Source: Rallus limicola
Lineage: Eukaryota > Chordata > Aves > Gruiformes > Rallidae
Assembly (NCBI GenBank): GCA_022605955.1
Contig: JAKCOZ010000003.1
Coordinates: forward strand, 63,637,439 to 63,701,438
Direction of reading: 5' to 3'
DNA length: 64,000 nt
Shown here: one piece after another, positions 50,683 to 62,983 of the stretch
Layout of the letters: each line of letters starts with the position of its first letter
How positions within the stretch are numbered: the first letter of the stretch is position 1
Notes under the pieces: generated by a model
Seen by the model: the letters and a program-made list of their open reading frames with translations, nothing else
Databases searched by the model: none
What the model was told of the DNA's origin: nothing
Translations under genes and position numbers: made by a program

Positions 50683-52619
50683 TCAGCTGTCATAAAGTGG
50701 CACAGGTCCACCAACCTGAGCTGGTTTACATCACCAGCTGTGCTCATGACCCCATGATCCACGTTACAGCCCTTTTGTGAGTCACAGAGGAAAGGGATTT
50801 GACCACCATGTAGAGGGAAAGGGAAAGATCCAGCAGCACTGGGAGATCTTTCTGAACTTGAATTTTGTGACACCAAATAAAGAGCTGATTTATCAATGCC
50901 AACTTAAGGATGCATCTCTGGACAGGGAAATTGAATGCTCTGTTTCTCATGTTTGAAAATCATTTTATGAGTGGCAATTTTGTGCTGTTCCTGTAGATTC
51001 ACACAGTCTTAGCTCCTTGCAGATACTAAGAGGAAATCAGATAATCTAAGGGGAAAAAATAGCAAAGGAAGAATAAACTTTAAAAAAAACCACAACGATT
51101 TGAGTCAGAGGACTGCCCCATACATAGCCATGCAAGAGATACTCTGAAGTTAATGATTCTATAAAACAATTAAGAGGAAATTGAAAATTTGAATTATAGC
51201 TAAAGACTCTAGGCCAAAACATCAGCTAGCATAAATCACTAAGGGCAATAGACCTCCACTTCCTTCCACTGGCCCCATCTTGTCTCATTTCTCAGCCTTT
51301 TAGAATTTAACAGGAAATTATCAGCCATGTCTAAATATTTTGAACCACATAGTAAAATTCAAAAAGATTCACACCCAGTTTCTCACGTCTTACAAGAATA
51401 GTGAAAACCCCCTGAAAAGATCTTACTTTCTATTTTATTACATCAGGTTTATTAACTCATTTCTGCAGAACACTTAAAATTTGATAACAACCTACTCAGT
51501 TCAAAGGGAATTTATTCTGAAAAACATCTTCTGCAACACTTTTATTTAAAATATCCTTATATGACCCAAACCAATCAACCAATAAATTTCTAAGCCAATA
51601 ACAGTTGGGACAAAACCAACCAAGCAACTTGGAACAAGAGATAAACATAAAAATGGTCTAACAAAATTAATTAATGACAGAAACAAAAAAAAATATTCAG
51701 CATTTCTTCTAGATTCACAGACACTAGGAATGCAAGGAGACACTGTGGGATTTCTTTGTTGTTTTGGCTTTTTTTTGTCTGACCTCATACAAAACATTCT
51801 CACAGAATCTCATGCTGCAGTTTCTGCATCGGGTTCTTCCTGTTTGTCTAGGATACAGCACATCTTAAAAAAACAGTCCAGTCTTCATGAGAAGATCCCT
51901 ACTGATGGAAGATCCATTGTGTTCCCAGACACGCTGCCCAGCAACACCCCTCTTTGCATATTCTTTCCAATCTTTTTTTGGGTCTAATCACAACATGCAA
52001 CCCCAGAATCATGTTACATAAACTGAATGTGTACCTAAATCTATTTATTTCATGTGGTAGCAATAGTCAAGCCCACACATATGCTCAAAATTTGTAGAAA
52101 CAGGTGCCCAGAAATAAAGTCCTGAGATCAGAAAACACAGCCCTTGTTGTTCCAAGAAACCATTATCCCGATCAGCAGGCTTTCTCTGAAATTCCTGCAT
52201 CAAATATATATGCTTATCAGTTTGAGGAAGAGTCTCAGTTAACTGAAAGGGAAAATGCATTTGAAACAGACAAAATATTTTTATTTATTTTTTAGCTACA
52301 CTGCATAATTACTCTGTGCAACAAATTGCCACAAGGTTCCACAAAAGCCAAGACCTTACCGTAATTCCAAATAGGATTAGACATTTATATGCATAATGAG
52401 AACATCCACAGTTGCACTGTCTCGGATAAGAAATGCTGGGGAAATAACCCTCATGCTTCTAGGCATAAGTCAACAGCACAGGAACAAAATTGAGAAGGAA
52501 CTTAGTTTGCTCTGTACTTATCCCTCTTGTGGATTTTAGAACTAGTTCTCTAACACCCAAAGCTGAGCACTATCTGGAGACAGAAATGGACCACTGGATC
52601 ATTCAAGCAGTTCTAGCAA
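50683..52619. other. unique non-coding sequence between two CR1 copies
   Basis: AT-leaning unique DNA. I see no gene, RNA or repeat. Confidence 0.6.
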
Positions 52620-53739
52620 GGTTCATCCTGATAGAGAAGCTGAGAGAACAAGGGATAGATAAGCGGACAGTGAGGTGGGTTGAGAACTGGCTGTCGGACC
52701 GGGCTCAGAGGGTTTTGATCAATGGAGTAGAATCTGAATGGAGGCCTGTGACTAGCGGTGTTCCCCAGGGCTAGGTGTTGGGTCCAGTCCTGTTTAATAT
52801 CTTCATTGACGACCTTGATGAGGGAATTGCATCCACCCTCAGCAAGTATGCCGATGATACAAAGCTGGGAGGAGTGGCTGACACGCAGAAACACTGCGCT
52901 GCCATCCAGCGAGACCTGGACAGGCTGGAGAGCTGGGCTGGGAAAAATCTAATGAAGTTCAACAAGAGCAAGTGTAAAGTCTTGCACCTGGGGAGGAACA
53001 ACCGACTTTATCAGTACAGGCTGGGGGACGACCTGCTGGAAAAGAGCTCTGTGGAGAAGGACCTGGGGGTCCTGGTTGATGACAGGTTGGCTATGAGCCA
53101 GCAGTGTGCACTGGTGGCTAAGAGAGCCAATGGGATCCTGGGATGCATCAGGAAGAGTGTGTCCAGCAGGTCGAAGGAAGTGATCCTCCCCCTCTACTCT
53201 GCGTTGGTCAGGCCCCACCTGGAGTACTGTGTCCAGTTCTGGGCTCCCTGGTATAAAAAAGACAGGGACCTTCTGGAGAGAGTCCAGAGAAGGGCAACAA
53301 AGATGATTAGGGGCCTGGAACATCTCCCCTATGAGGAAAGGCTGAGTGAGCTGGGTCTGTTCAGCCTGGAGAAAAGAAGACTTAGGGGGGACCTAATTAG
53401 TGTCTATAAATATCTTAGACTTGGGATGCAGGGGGAATTGGCCAGCCCATTTTCAGTGGTCAGTGGGGACAGGACTAGGGGCAATGGCTGTAAGCTGGAG
53501 CATAGGAAGTTCGGCACCAACATGCGGATGAACTTTTTCACAGTGAGGGTGACGGAGCAGTGGAATAGGCTGCCCAGGGAGGTGGTGGAGTCTCCTTCTC
53601 TGGAGATATTCAAGTCTCGTCTGGATGCCTATCTATGTAATATGAGATAGGGAGCCTGCTTTGGCAGGGGGGTTGGACCCGATGATCTCTTTAGGTCCCT
53701 TCCAACCCCTAAGATTCTGTGATTCTGTGATTCTGTGAA
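52620..53739 (+). mobile_element. CR1 LINE, 5'-truncated, youngest copy in the window
   Basis: About 1.1 kb of CR1 running from the middle of the reverse transcriptase to a textbook 3' end: 'tttggcaggg' then 'gatgatctctttaggtccct', closing with three ATTCTGTG units (53714-53737). Only one in-frame stop interrupts some 340 codons. Many CpG dinucleotides survive, which is unusual in old bird repeats and argues for a recent insertion. No target-site duplication was found, as usual for CR1. The 3' UTR closely resembles the 536-649 fragment. Confidence 0.96.
52625..53650 (+). pseudogene. CR1 ORF2 reverse transcriptase, C-terminal part, one nonsense codon
   Basis: In a normal CR1 this protein carries an N-terminal endonuclease and a reverse transcriptase that copies element RNA at the target site. 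Here the endonuclease and reverse transcriptase motif A are missing through truncation. What remains is W-V-E-N-W-L, motif B as S-G-V-P-Q-G ending at 52771, a TAG stop at 52772-52774 where the family normally has serine, then [13 protein letters not shown] and the catalytic motif C Y-A-D-D at 52847-52858. The thumb and C-terminal region follow ([14 protein letters not shown]), then the natural end near 53650. The frame is the same before and after the TAG, so a single substitution explains it. A functional product is very unlikely. Confidence 0.93.
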
Positions 53740-55879
53740 ATATACAAGTTTCAAGTCCCCTCCTCACTTGGATTAATCTTTTTCACTTACATAGGTATTC
53801 TGTGTGCAACAGATATCCATATTGTCTAGAGCTCTATGAGAGGGAACCTGGATGTAAACAGGATATAGGACTGAACTGAATATGATCTTAGAAAAATCCA
53901 CTTCTGGTTCTGTTAATGAGATAAACCCTCTTCTGCAATCAAGCAAAATTTATGCTTTTAGACAGTTTGATCCTAGGTTACACACCGGTAGATTACAAGG
54001 CTAATGAAAAATGAACATCCTTTGTGAGGGACAACAGACCACATCTATCCCATTGTCCTCCTAAAGTGTTGCTCTCTGCTACCTGGCTTTAAAGAGCTCT
54101 GGCAAAAGACTCAAAATCAACATCTTTTTCTATCCATACTGAATGCCATGTTAGTCTTTGGCATACAATCCTGTCTTTTCTGCTTGGGTCTTCTAATACT
54201 GACTTTTTTTTCCCTTCAGGGATTTGCATTGTGGGTATGTGTCATCCCGGCGGCCAGTGCACGCCGTAAATAAGTGAACTGTAACTAAGTGAGAGAAAGC
54301 AACATTTGCCCAACTCAGTTTTGCACACTCCCCAAGACCATTTAAAAGCTCTTGTTATCAGCATGCTACTTGATTCTTTCTAAACTGTGAGGGTGTAATG
54401 AAGCTGGCCTTTAATACCAGCTTCTCTTGCCCAGACAGTACCCTACAAAGCACACAAGCCCTAAACACAGTGGCCAGATCCATCTCTTGCCCTCACTATG
54501 AGCTTTCCACCACAGCAAAGTCTCATTAGTCCAGACCAAGAGGCACACAACAGCACCCAGCAACCAGCAGATACTACTCAGAGATAAAGCAAAACAAAAT
54601 CAGGGGAGGGAGGAGTCGGGGGTTAAAAATATCTCAGAACCTCAGCCTCTCTCCCAGGCAACTTTCAATCCCATTTATTTATTTATTAATTAAAATCATT
54701 TAAGCCACGGAAACAATCTCTGGAGACGTGGAGTCTCATTTAGACTTTCCCCCACCCCCCCACCCCTCTCCCTGACTGCTTGGAGCATCCTGGAATGATC
54801 TCTGCATGCCTCCTGAGGGTAGACATGGCACTAGCAAAGCCAGAGGCAATTTTCAGGCTCTTGTTAGGGCATGAAGGATCCACAAGAGAGAGCCTGTTCT
54901 ATTCGACTTCTCTCTGACCATAGCCTGTGAAATAAGCCCTGAAGTTCTGGCTCTGCTGAAGTCAATGGCAAAATATCTATAGCTTTCCTGAAAACAAAAT
55001 TATAGTCAGGGATCCTCAGCTTTGAAGATGGCCTCAGAGGCAAGAGATAAACTCTGTCCACCTTCTGTTGCCCCTTGAAAAAACAATCTTGAAGCATAAC
55101 AGCATTAGGGTAGTGGAACTAGGTCTTGGCTGAGAAATAAAATAGAAAATATAACACCCAGGTTCAAAATACAGCGTGACTTCTTGAGATAGAGTTGGCC
55201 TAGCAGCTACTGACAGCAGAAACGAAGGAGCCAATAAAAAGCAAAAGACCCAAGAAGTAGTGCAGTAAATGGCTTCATACATTTAGTTTGCAGCTTCCTA
55301 ATTCAAAGCTATGACCCTACTGCATGCCAGCAAACGAGGTAGGAAAATGCTGAAAGAATAGGTCTTGATTTGGATGTTACAGACACCCACCCCAAAACCG
55401 CATCAAGCTCTGCCTCAAGTTGTCAGCAAGTCTTGGAGTCCCTTATCTCACTGAAAGCGTAAGGTCTGCAAAGGCTGAGGGAGGAAACTGTTTCAGTGCA
55501 AGACCTGCAGCTGTGGGGGAAAGGAGAAGGTGCTGAATCCACTCCTGATATATTCTCATGGGGAAACTGAGGCATGTAAATACACACAGCTATTGGCCTG
55601 AAACCACTAAGAAACAAGAAGCATCATCAGGAACCAAGTCACTCTCTCCAAATCTTTCTTTGACACCTAGACTCCAACATCCTCCCCTTTCTTCAACTGC
55701 AACACATCTTTATCCCTTCCTGAAAGCTATTTTTTTCCAGTTTAGATCTATTCTGCTATGCTGGGCCACAGAGATCCCAGCAAAAATCTCTGCAACGTCA
55801 AAGCACTCTATAAAGTCCTCCCTTTGCCTCCATCTCCTTCTTGTTTTTTTCTTTCTCTCTCTCTTTTTCTTCCCCTCCA

Positions 55880-56340
55880 CAGCCCCTCACATTATTCATC
55901 ATAATCATAAAACATTCATTTGCGCTTCTGACCAATTGGAAGGCCCTCGTGGGAGGCCATAAAGGGGGGGTGTCAGGGTTATAATGAATGTAAATGCCAG
56001 GTGTTTAAGCTGGATAATGTGCAATTTGCAACTCAAGCAATCTGCACAATAAGCAAACCTAACGTTATGGTACCTGATAGGGGCACGATGGCCATTCAGA
56101 GAGAATGAAACATTTTACGACCTCTATGTTGCCCTGATCTCATGATCTAATAATAGTCCAGACAAAATTAGTTCCTGCTATAATGTCTTCGAATGTTGGG
56201 GCAGGGGGGAGGGGGAGAGGTGGATGGGGAGGAGGGCTATCAAGGAGTTGGAAAGGGGGGGGATGAAATTATATCAGGTGGCTGAGCTGAAGTTTCAGAG
56301 GATCAAAGGGAATTGCGAGCTGCATGTGCTATTTAAGACA
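55880..56340. promoter_or_regulatory. candidate enhancer-like block
   Basis: Repeat-free sequence rich in short transcription-factor-like words: 'cataatcataaaacattcat', 'gaccaattgg' (CCAAT), 'ccataaagg', 'gcaatttgcaa' and 'gtttaagctgg'. A purine block with a G-quadruplex potential (56198-56229) lies near its end. No coding frame of note crosses it. Regulatory use is inference from appearance. Confidence 0.28.
56198..56229 (+). other. G-quadruplex-forming tract
   Basis: G runs of 4 (56198-56201), 6 (56204-56209), 5 (56211-56215) and 4 (56226-56229) lie within 32 bases. The first three have very short loops. A further G8 run follows near 56255-56262. Confidence 0.7.
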
Positions 56341-58154
56341 ACAACCTTCTGCTGAAAGTGGGGAGGTCAAAGACAGGGCTTTCCTAACTATCTTGCACAC
56401 ACATATATATGCACACGCAGAGCTGTTCCCCAGGATTTGGCTGCTGATGAAATAAAAATAGGTTGATCCTCGTGAAAGGGCTGATTTTCTGGCAGTGCAG
56501 GGCTGGACAGCCTGATTCCCCAATGCCTAACAGAGCGTCATCACTCATAAATTAGCTAATCTCAGGCTGGAAATAACTGCGAAGGGGAGTTATTCCTATC
56601 TCGCCCCCCTGATCCAAAAAGCAACTTTCATTTTCTTTCTTCCTTGCAAGACCAGGTCTGGCTGGGCGAGGCAAGGGGAAAGGCAGGTCTCCATCCACTC
56701 CTCTTGCCCCTTCTTGCCCCACAGAAGAAACCAGTGCAGCTGCTGCTCTGCTGTGGTGGAAGGGGCACCCCAAGGAAAGTCTCTTCCTTTTTCTCCACAC
56801 CCTGTGTAGTGCTGTTTAAAATGTTGTTCAGACTGTGAGAAACATTGGAAGAAAAGAGAAAAAAAAATGTAAAAAAATACTCCTAGCAGCTTGTTGAGAG
56901 CCTCCAAAAGCGCGGCCCCCTTTGGGGAATTCAGTCAGGCTTGTTACTCTAACCCACGTGATATAAACACTTTCCTGTCTAAGTACAACAGCTCCAGAGT
57001 GTGCCCATGGTACCTCCGTGGAGCAGGAGGGGAGTGCAGAGGCTAACCTGCCAGCTAGGGAGAGCTGTCAAAACTGCAGGCCTGCCTGAACTCCACCAAA
57101 AAATCCTGCTTATCCTTCCCTGTGTCCACTTCTTGATTGTACTATACCCACCTCAGTCCTCACATTGCTGCTCCAGAAGAGCTTCATGGCACCTGCATGC
57201 CCTCCAGCACTCCAGTATGCAGTTACAAACACTTTACTCCACCTAACATAGCTGCCTTGAAAACACTTCCTGGTCATTGGTCAACATAGCTTGTGTCCAC
57301 TCTATATTGGAAAGACTGCTTCATAAAGGCATCAGAACCATTTTTTTCCTCCAGAGTAATATCACAGCCCAGTGTGGCCATGTGAGGAGTGTCCAGCATG
57401 CTGGATATGCTCCAAGAGTCTGCATCTTTCATTCCATAATGTGGCTATTTCTTTGGTTTGAATCCAGAAAAGAAACATTAGGTCCTGTTGTCTATGTGTT
57501 TATTTCTTCCCTAAATCCTTTATGATGAATTCTTCCTCTGCATTTTTTGTGTTCACTACTGAGTAGATATGTCTGTGTGACAGTCAGACAGACACCCCAC
57601 CTGTCTGACGGACCTAGAGAGCTGGATTCAATTCTGATGCTGCAAAGCTAACCGCCACTGTAGCTACTGAAAAAAATCTGTCATTCTGCTCTCATGAGAT
57701 TTTTGGTTTGTTTTTGAGAAGGACCTTGCTTTCAAAATTTTCAACTGGACTAATCTAATTTTAGAGTTACATGAAAACAAGTTTTTTACACCAACCCTCA
57801 TTAATATTTTTAGAGTTTTAGGAGAGAAATCATGATAATTCAGTCACAAACTCTCCCTGAGAAGTTCCCCTCAGAAATTTCACATATACACAAGCACAAT
57901 AATTGGCAAACTAAATATGATCAAACTTGGCTTGGTTTTTGGTTTTGTGGTTTTTGGGTTTTTTATTATTTTATTTTTTTCACCCTGAATCTCTGTGAAA
58001 TCAAAGAAACAAGCCAAACACACAAAAAGCATCTCCTATGTATCCAATGTGCTTACCAACTGTACACTACATTTTCTACATGTCTCTCAGAGTTCCATCA
58101 AACATTTTTCTTGCTGTATTTTTCTAAATTTTGGATCAAATTTGACACGTGACA

Positions 58155-59355
58155 AATAAGGACATGACTGGTGTTTGCCAACATGGCTTTACAAAGGTAA
58201 TCTGTGCCTGACAAATATGGTGGCTTTCTATGATAGGGTTACAGTACTGGTGGATAAGGGAAGAACTGAGGTCATGTACCTAGACTTTTTCAAAGCATTT
58301 GACACTGTACTGCACAACATCCTGGTCTCTAAATTGGAAAAACATGGATCTTATGGATGAACAACCTCAGTGGCTAATGAATTGGTTGGATGGTCATACA
58401 GTCAAAGAGTTGTGGTCAATGGCTGAATGTCCAAGTAGACACTGGTGAAGAGAGATGTTCTACAGAGGTCAGTACTGGGACTGGTGCTGTTTAATATCTT
58501 TGTTGGGGACATGGAGGGTGGGATTGAGTGCATGTTTGCCAACAATACCAAACTGTGTGGTTAAGTCAGCACATGGAGGGAAGGGATGATCTCCAGGGGT
58601 ACCTCAACTTGAAGTTTGAAAGGCAGGATCATATAAACTACATGAAGCTTGCCAAAGCCAAGTGCAAGGTCCTGCAAATGGGTCAGGGCAATCCCAAACA
58701 TAACTACAGACTGGGTGGAGAATGGATTGAGAGAAGCCCTGAAGTGAGGAGATGGACTTGGGGCTGTTGGTTGTTCAGAAACTGAAGATGAGCCAGCAAT
58801 GTGCACTTGCTCAACTGTATCCTGGGCTGCATCAAAAGAAACATAGCCAGCAGGCTGTCTCTGAGGTCCCAAGTAGAAGAAAAACATGGAGCTGTTGGAA
58901 CAACTCCATAGGAGGGCCATGAAGATGATTAGAGTTCTGGAGCACCTATTCCATGAAGACTGGCTGAGGGAGCTCTGCTTGTTCTGCCTACAGAAGAGAA
59001 GCCTCTGGGGAGATAGTTACGGCCTACCAGTACTTAAAGGGGTCCTCCAGGAAATGTGGGAAGAGACTGTTTACAAGGGTGTGGAGTGATAGGACAAGGG
59101 CATTAGGCTGAAGGAATGTAGAATTAGATTAGATATTAGGAAGAAGTTTTTGAGTGTGACAGTGGTGAGGCACTGGCACAGGTTGCCCAGAGAAGCTGTG
59201 GCTGCCCCCTGCCTGGCAGTGTTCATGGCCAGGCTGGATGGGGCTTTGGGCAGCCTGGTCTGGTGGAGGGTGTCCCTGCACATGGCAGGGGGTTGAGGTT
59301 AGGTGATCTCTATGATCCCTTCCAAACCAAACCGTTTTGTGATTCTCTGATACAA
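58155..59355 (+). repeat. CR1 LINE, 5'-truncated, decayed, catalytic site lost
   Basis: It opens in the reverse transcriptase: at 58274-58345 the frame reads [25 protein letters not shown], so motif A (F-K-A-F-D) is still visible. Motif C at 58535-58546 reads F-A-N-N instead of F/Y-A-D-D: both catalytic aspartates have become asparagine by G-to-A changes. Later come 'atcctgggctgcatcaaaag', the R-R-A-M-K-M-I-R block near 58910, the E-x-L-F-x-L-Q-K-R-S-L-W-G-D stretch near 59000 and the 3' UTR 'cccttccaaaccaaaccgtt', ending in one eroded octamer. Numerous stops and small deletions are present. It is a different, older CR1 subfamily from the 52.6 kb copy. Confidence 0.94.
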
Positions 59356-60339
59356 ATCTCTTAAAATCTTGGTAAGTCCACTGCATACCTGTTCTTCCAC
59401 TTCTACTTCAGACTTAGAAGACATAAAATGAGACTTCAGACATTTTGTGATCATAAACTGACCCATGGTGAGGTCTCATTTCACCTGAACCTCAGGTTGT
59501 CATAATTCTCATCTCTTTACCACCTGAAACCTCTCTCCCAGATACTACCCAGGGCTGCAGACAGTCTCTATGAATTCACTCATTTCAGGTGACCTGCAAA
59601 TAACAACATATACCTGGACCCAGGCATCTCTCTACAGTTCTGAAGACAAAATCCCCAGTGAGGGTTGGAATTCCCAAATTTTTAAAGGATGCCCATTCTG
59701 TGTAACACAGGATACAGACTGAAGAGGAGTTATTCCTTGTCCTTCTTCAAGCTCCATCACAATTCTTGATAATGGAATCTCCTTCCCGGGTCTGTATCAG
59801 GTACCTAAGACTTGCTGCCAAATGGATTTAGGCATTGAATATCAGAACCTGGCAAACCTCAACAACTCCTTTCTTGTCAACCTGTGTTTCAGCAACATAG
59901 CCCTAGGTGGCTGACATTTTACCAGAAACAGGGATGAAAGGTAGCTTGTCTGATTTTCTGTTGTAATTTCCTGGTTTGGCTTTTTAATTGCATGCGTGTG
60001 GGGAAAAATATATCAGATCTTGGCAGGGAAAAAATGCCCCTTCAGAACCTAAATTCTGCGGATTTTATTTTCTGGAGCAGATGATGGTCTTTGTTTATAA
60101 GGAAAATTAGGCCAAATCCAACATTTTCACAGATGGAGGAGCCTGAATTATTTATCAGAGGTTCGTGATTTTTCTTTTTCTTTTTTTTTTTTTCTTTTTT
60201 TCCCTAACTGGTAAATAATCAAGTACAAAAAGGCTGATATTTATTTCAAGACTGGGATCAAGTCCACACCAGCAAAGCTAAAACAATTTCTCTCCATTTT
60301 ACTCTCTCTTTCTTTCTCTCCCTCTCCTCTCTTGGATAT

Positions 60340-60640
60340 ATTCCATTTGTATAAATAATTAAACATTCATTGGGCCAAGAAAGAAGGAGGAGGAGAGAAA
60401 GAGAGACAGACATTTTGGTGTTGCCATTGAAACATACACAGAAAAAAAAGTTTTATACAATGAAAAACAAATGAAATAGCATAATTTAGCTAGTTCCAGC
60501 TGTTTCAATTGAGGACACAAGGAACACTGAAGTAGAGACTGATGAGATAATATGTTCCCATGGAAACTCTCCTCCTAACGCCTAATCATTAAAAGGTTGG
60601 TTTAAGTCATGCATTTGAAAGCTTTGCATTACTCTGTCTT
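60340..60640. promoter_or_regulatory. candidate enhancer-like block with two X-box-like sites
   Basis: GTTGCCATTGAAAC at 60420-60433 and GTTCCCATGGAAAC at 60554-60567 each resemble the RFX X-box (GTTGCCATGGCAAC) with two changes. Homeodomain-type cores surround them ('aaataattaaacattcat', 'gcctaatcattaaaagg'). No repeats interrupt apart from a purine run near 60382-60410. RFX binding is inferred from the motif only. Confidence 0.3.
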
Positions 60641-60943
60641 AAAATGTTTCCTTCTTTTATTTACTAGTTTCTCTATGCATTTTTCTCTTCTTTTCTGTGT
60701 TTAAAGTATATACAAATTATTATCATCAACTGTACTCATATGGCAATGAGTTCCACTGGTTCAGACTCTGGAGAGGCACAAATACCTGCAACAAGAATGG
60801 AGAACATTTATGCTAGGTCCCAGCTGAATTACGGCAATTTTTTTTTCTTTTTAACCTGTGCCTTGTCTAAAGCCACAGAAATTACAGAGTGTGCTTGAAC
60901 ATTTGAAAGAGGTGCAACAATAGAAAGAACAAAGGGGAAAAAA

Positions 60944-60981
60944 CAACCAACCAACCAACCAACCAACCAACCAACCAACCA
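60944..60981 (+). repeat. (AACC)n microsatellite
   Basis: About nine uninterrupted CAAC/AACC units. The perfect repetition suggests length variability between individuals. Confidence 0.92.
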
Positions 60982-62969
60982 GAAGCTCTTATGAATTGAG
61001 ACCATTGTGAATTAACCAGTCCTTTGCACTGAAACCTTACAGTGACATGATGATCTAGGTTAGGATATATTCAGATTACTCATGAGGAATGCTGATCAGA
61101 ACCGCCCAGGGAAATACAATCCTTATGAGCTTGACCTATCCATATTATACTAGTCTGGAGGCTCACAAATCTTCTTTGTGGATCCATGGATTTAACTCTG
61201 CTCTACCAAAAATGAAACCAACAAACCAACTTCCCTACACACTATTGCAGGTCCCGCAGTAGTCAACTCTGGATCCCATTAGCAAACAGCAGTTTCAGAA
61301 AGAAGCAGGATCACATGGATCTAGCTGGAAAAAAAATTAAAATTACTGCATGTGAAAAATCTTTTTGAACTCTAGAACTCACTCTGTGATGGAAATGAAT
61401 ATCCATAAAAAGACAGTTTGAGAAATCAGTGATGCTTCTTTGACACTTGAAAAGAAATGCAAGACTTTCAGCAGGTTGAAGAAAGGATAGATCCCTTATC
61501 TGTACCACAAAAGGGTATGATAGTCCTCATGCATACACATAAGTCCAGACTCTGACAGCACCTCCTGTGAAACACAGACTATTTTTTTTTTTTAGCACAA
61601 AGAACCAGTAGTAAAGAGAGAGTTGTGAGACATCATTACTTGAAGTTTAGAAAAGACTTGGCACAACAACCAGAAAAAAAACCCATTTGATCGGTTTGCT
61701 CAAAGTCCTGCAGATGCACTCCTGTCAAAGCAGCTGAAACTAAATTGGTTTTCTCTTTGACGGCCATTAAACCTGGGTTATGCTCCACTGATCTGTTGAT
61801 CTAATGGAGAGGTCAATTTTCGTGAGATGTGGTGGATAGGCGAGCTAAGGAGAGGGGTCATTTTTCATTCAAGTATCTGGCTTTGGCTTTAAAAGAAATT
61901 GTCTTGCAAGAAGAGTGAGATAAATACAGAAAAGTTTAATGAATGTTCTAACCTCTTTCCCTATAAACTTCAACTCCATCACACTATTATGCTTTGCTTA
62001 ATCTCAAGGAAATAACCTCAGGAGAAAAAAAAACAACCAAAAAACAACAGGGTGATGTCTGCACTAATCACAATCACAGTATAACAAATAATACTCTCTC
62101 CAGTAATTTATCAAACATCCCACTCGCACTTCAGCAAGATTTTCCCATACTATCTCCTTGCCAAGCTCTATTCACTTCCTTGCAGGATGCAGAAGGGATG
62201 GCTTGCTTGGGGACGAGGTAAGCAGGCATCCCTGCAGCAGCAGTCTTTGCTTCCCCACTCAGAAATGTTTCAATCAAAGGCAGAGATACAGACCTGAAAA
62301 GGGTAAAAGTACCAGCAAGTCAAAGCATCTGTTAAATGAGAATCATGTGCACTGGGAGTGTAACCCAGTCTTACAAAATGCTGAACAATCACAACTGTCC
62401 TTACAGTGAAGTGGAGAGGAGTGCTTCCCAGGGATGTGTGGCAAGGGATCTTTACCACCTAGACAATTGTGAGTTCTGTCACCCAGGGATTAGATACGGG
62501 CCTTGCACACTGCTGCAGAACAAGGAATTTGGCTATTTGAATGTATTTGAGGACACACTTAGCAAATAATTATTCTGAGTCATTTTAACCAGATCCTTTT
62601 TTAAAGATACCTATTCAAACCTGAATATTTCATTTAATAGAAAAGGTAGATGGATCTTCAGAGATCCAAACAAGTAACAACTCCACATCTTCAATGAATT
62701 AGAGAAGTTAAAAAAAATAGTTCACATGTTTTTGAACTACCCAAATATATTAAAAGAACGTATTAAAACGTGTATTTTGTCAAGGACAGCATGTCAAAAG
62801 CAACTGAGTAGCCCTCCTCTGCAAGCATTTCTGGTGTAGCTGAGTATATCTACAAAACGAAAACTTTATGAGAATTATTTTTTGAATGAAATGTCAGTAA
62901 TAACCTAGGATAAAACTCAGTATGTAGCTAAAAGGCTCTTATTACATACCATTTAACTGTCACCGCTCA

Positions 62970-62983
62970 GTAATTGCAATTAC
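62970..62983. promoter_or_regulatory. palindromic homeodomain-type site
   Basis: GTAATTGCAATTAC is a perfect 14-bp palindrome with TAAT and ATTA cores separated by four bases. Another AATTAC follows at once. The surrounding 62.92-63.02 kb is repeat-free. Paired homeodomain sites in this layout are typical of developmental enhancers, but use here is inference. Confidence 0.35.

Larger units (their letters stand above)
53740..58154. other. unique non-coding sequence
   Basis: No supported gene. A C-rich block at 54749-54766 could form a quadruplex on the minus strand. A CT-rich run lies near 55850-55875. The candidate regulatory block is at 55.88-56.34 kb. A cluster of tgtctg/cagaca words lies at about 57571-57612. 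T/G low-complexity DNA lies near 57940-57985. Confidence 0.55.

Noticed and set aside
57571..57612. Cluster of tgtctg/cagaca words suggesting a complex dyad or SMAD-site array
   Set aside because: The words are short and the arrangement irregular. I could not separate it from simple-sequence slippage.
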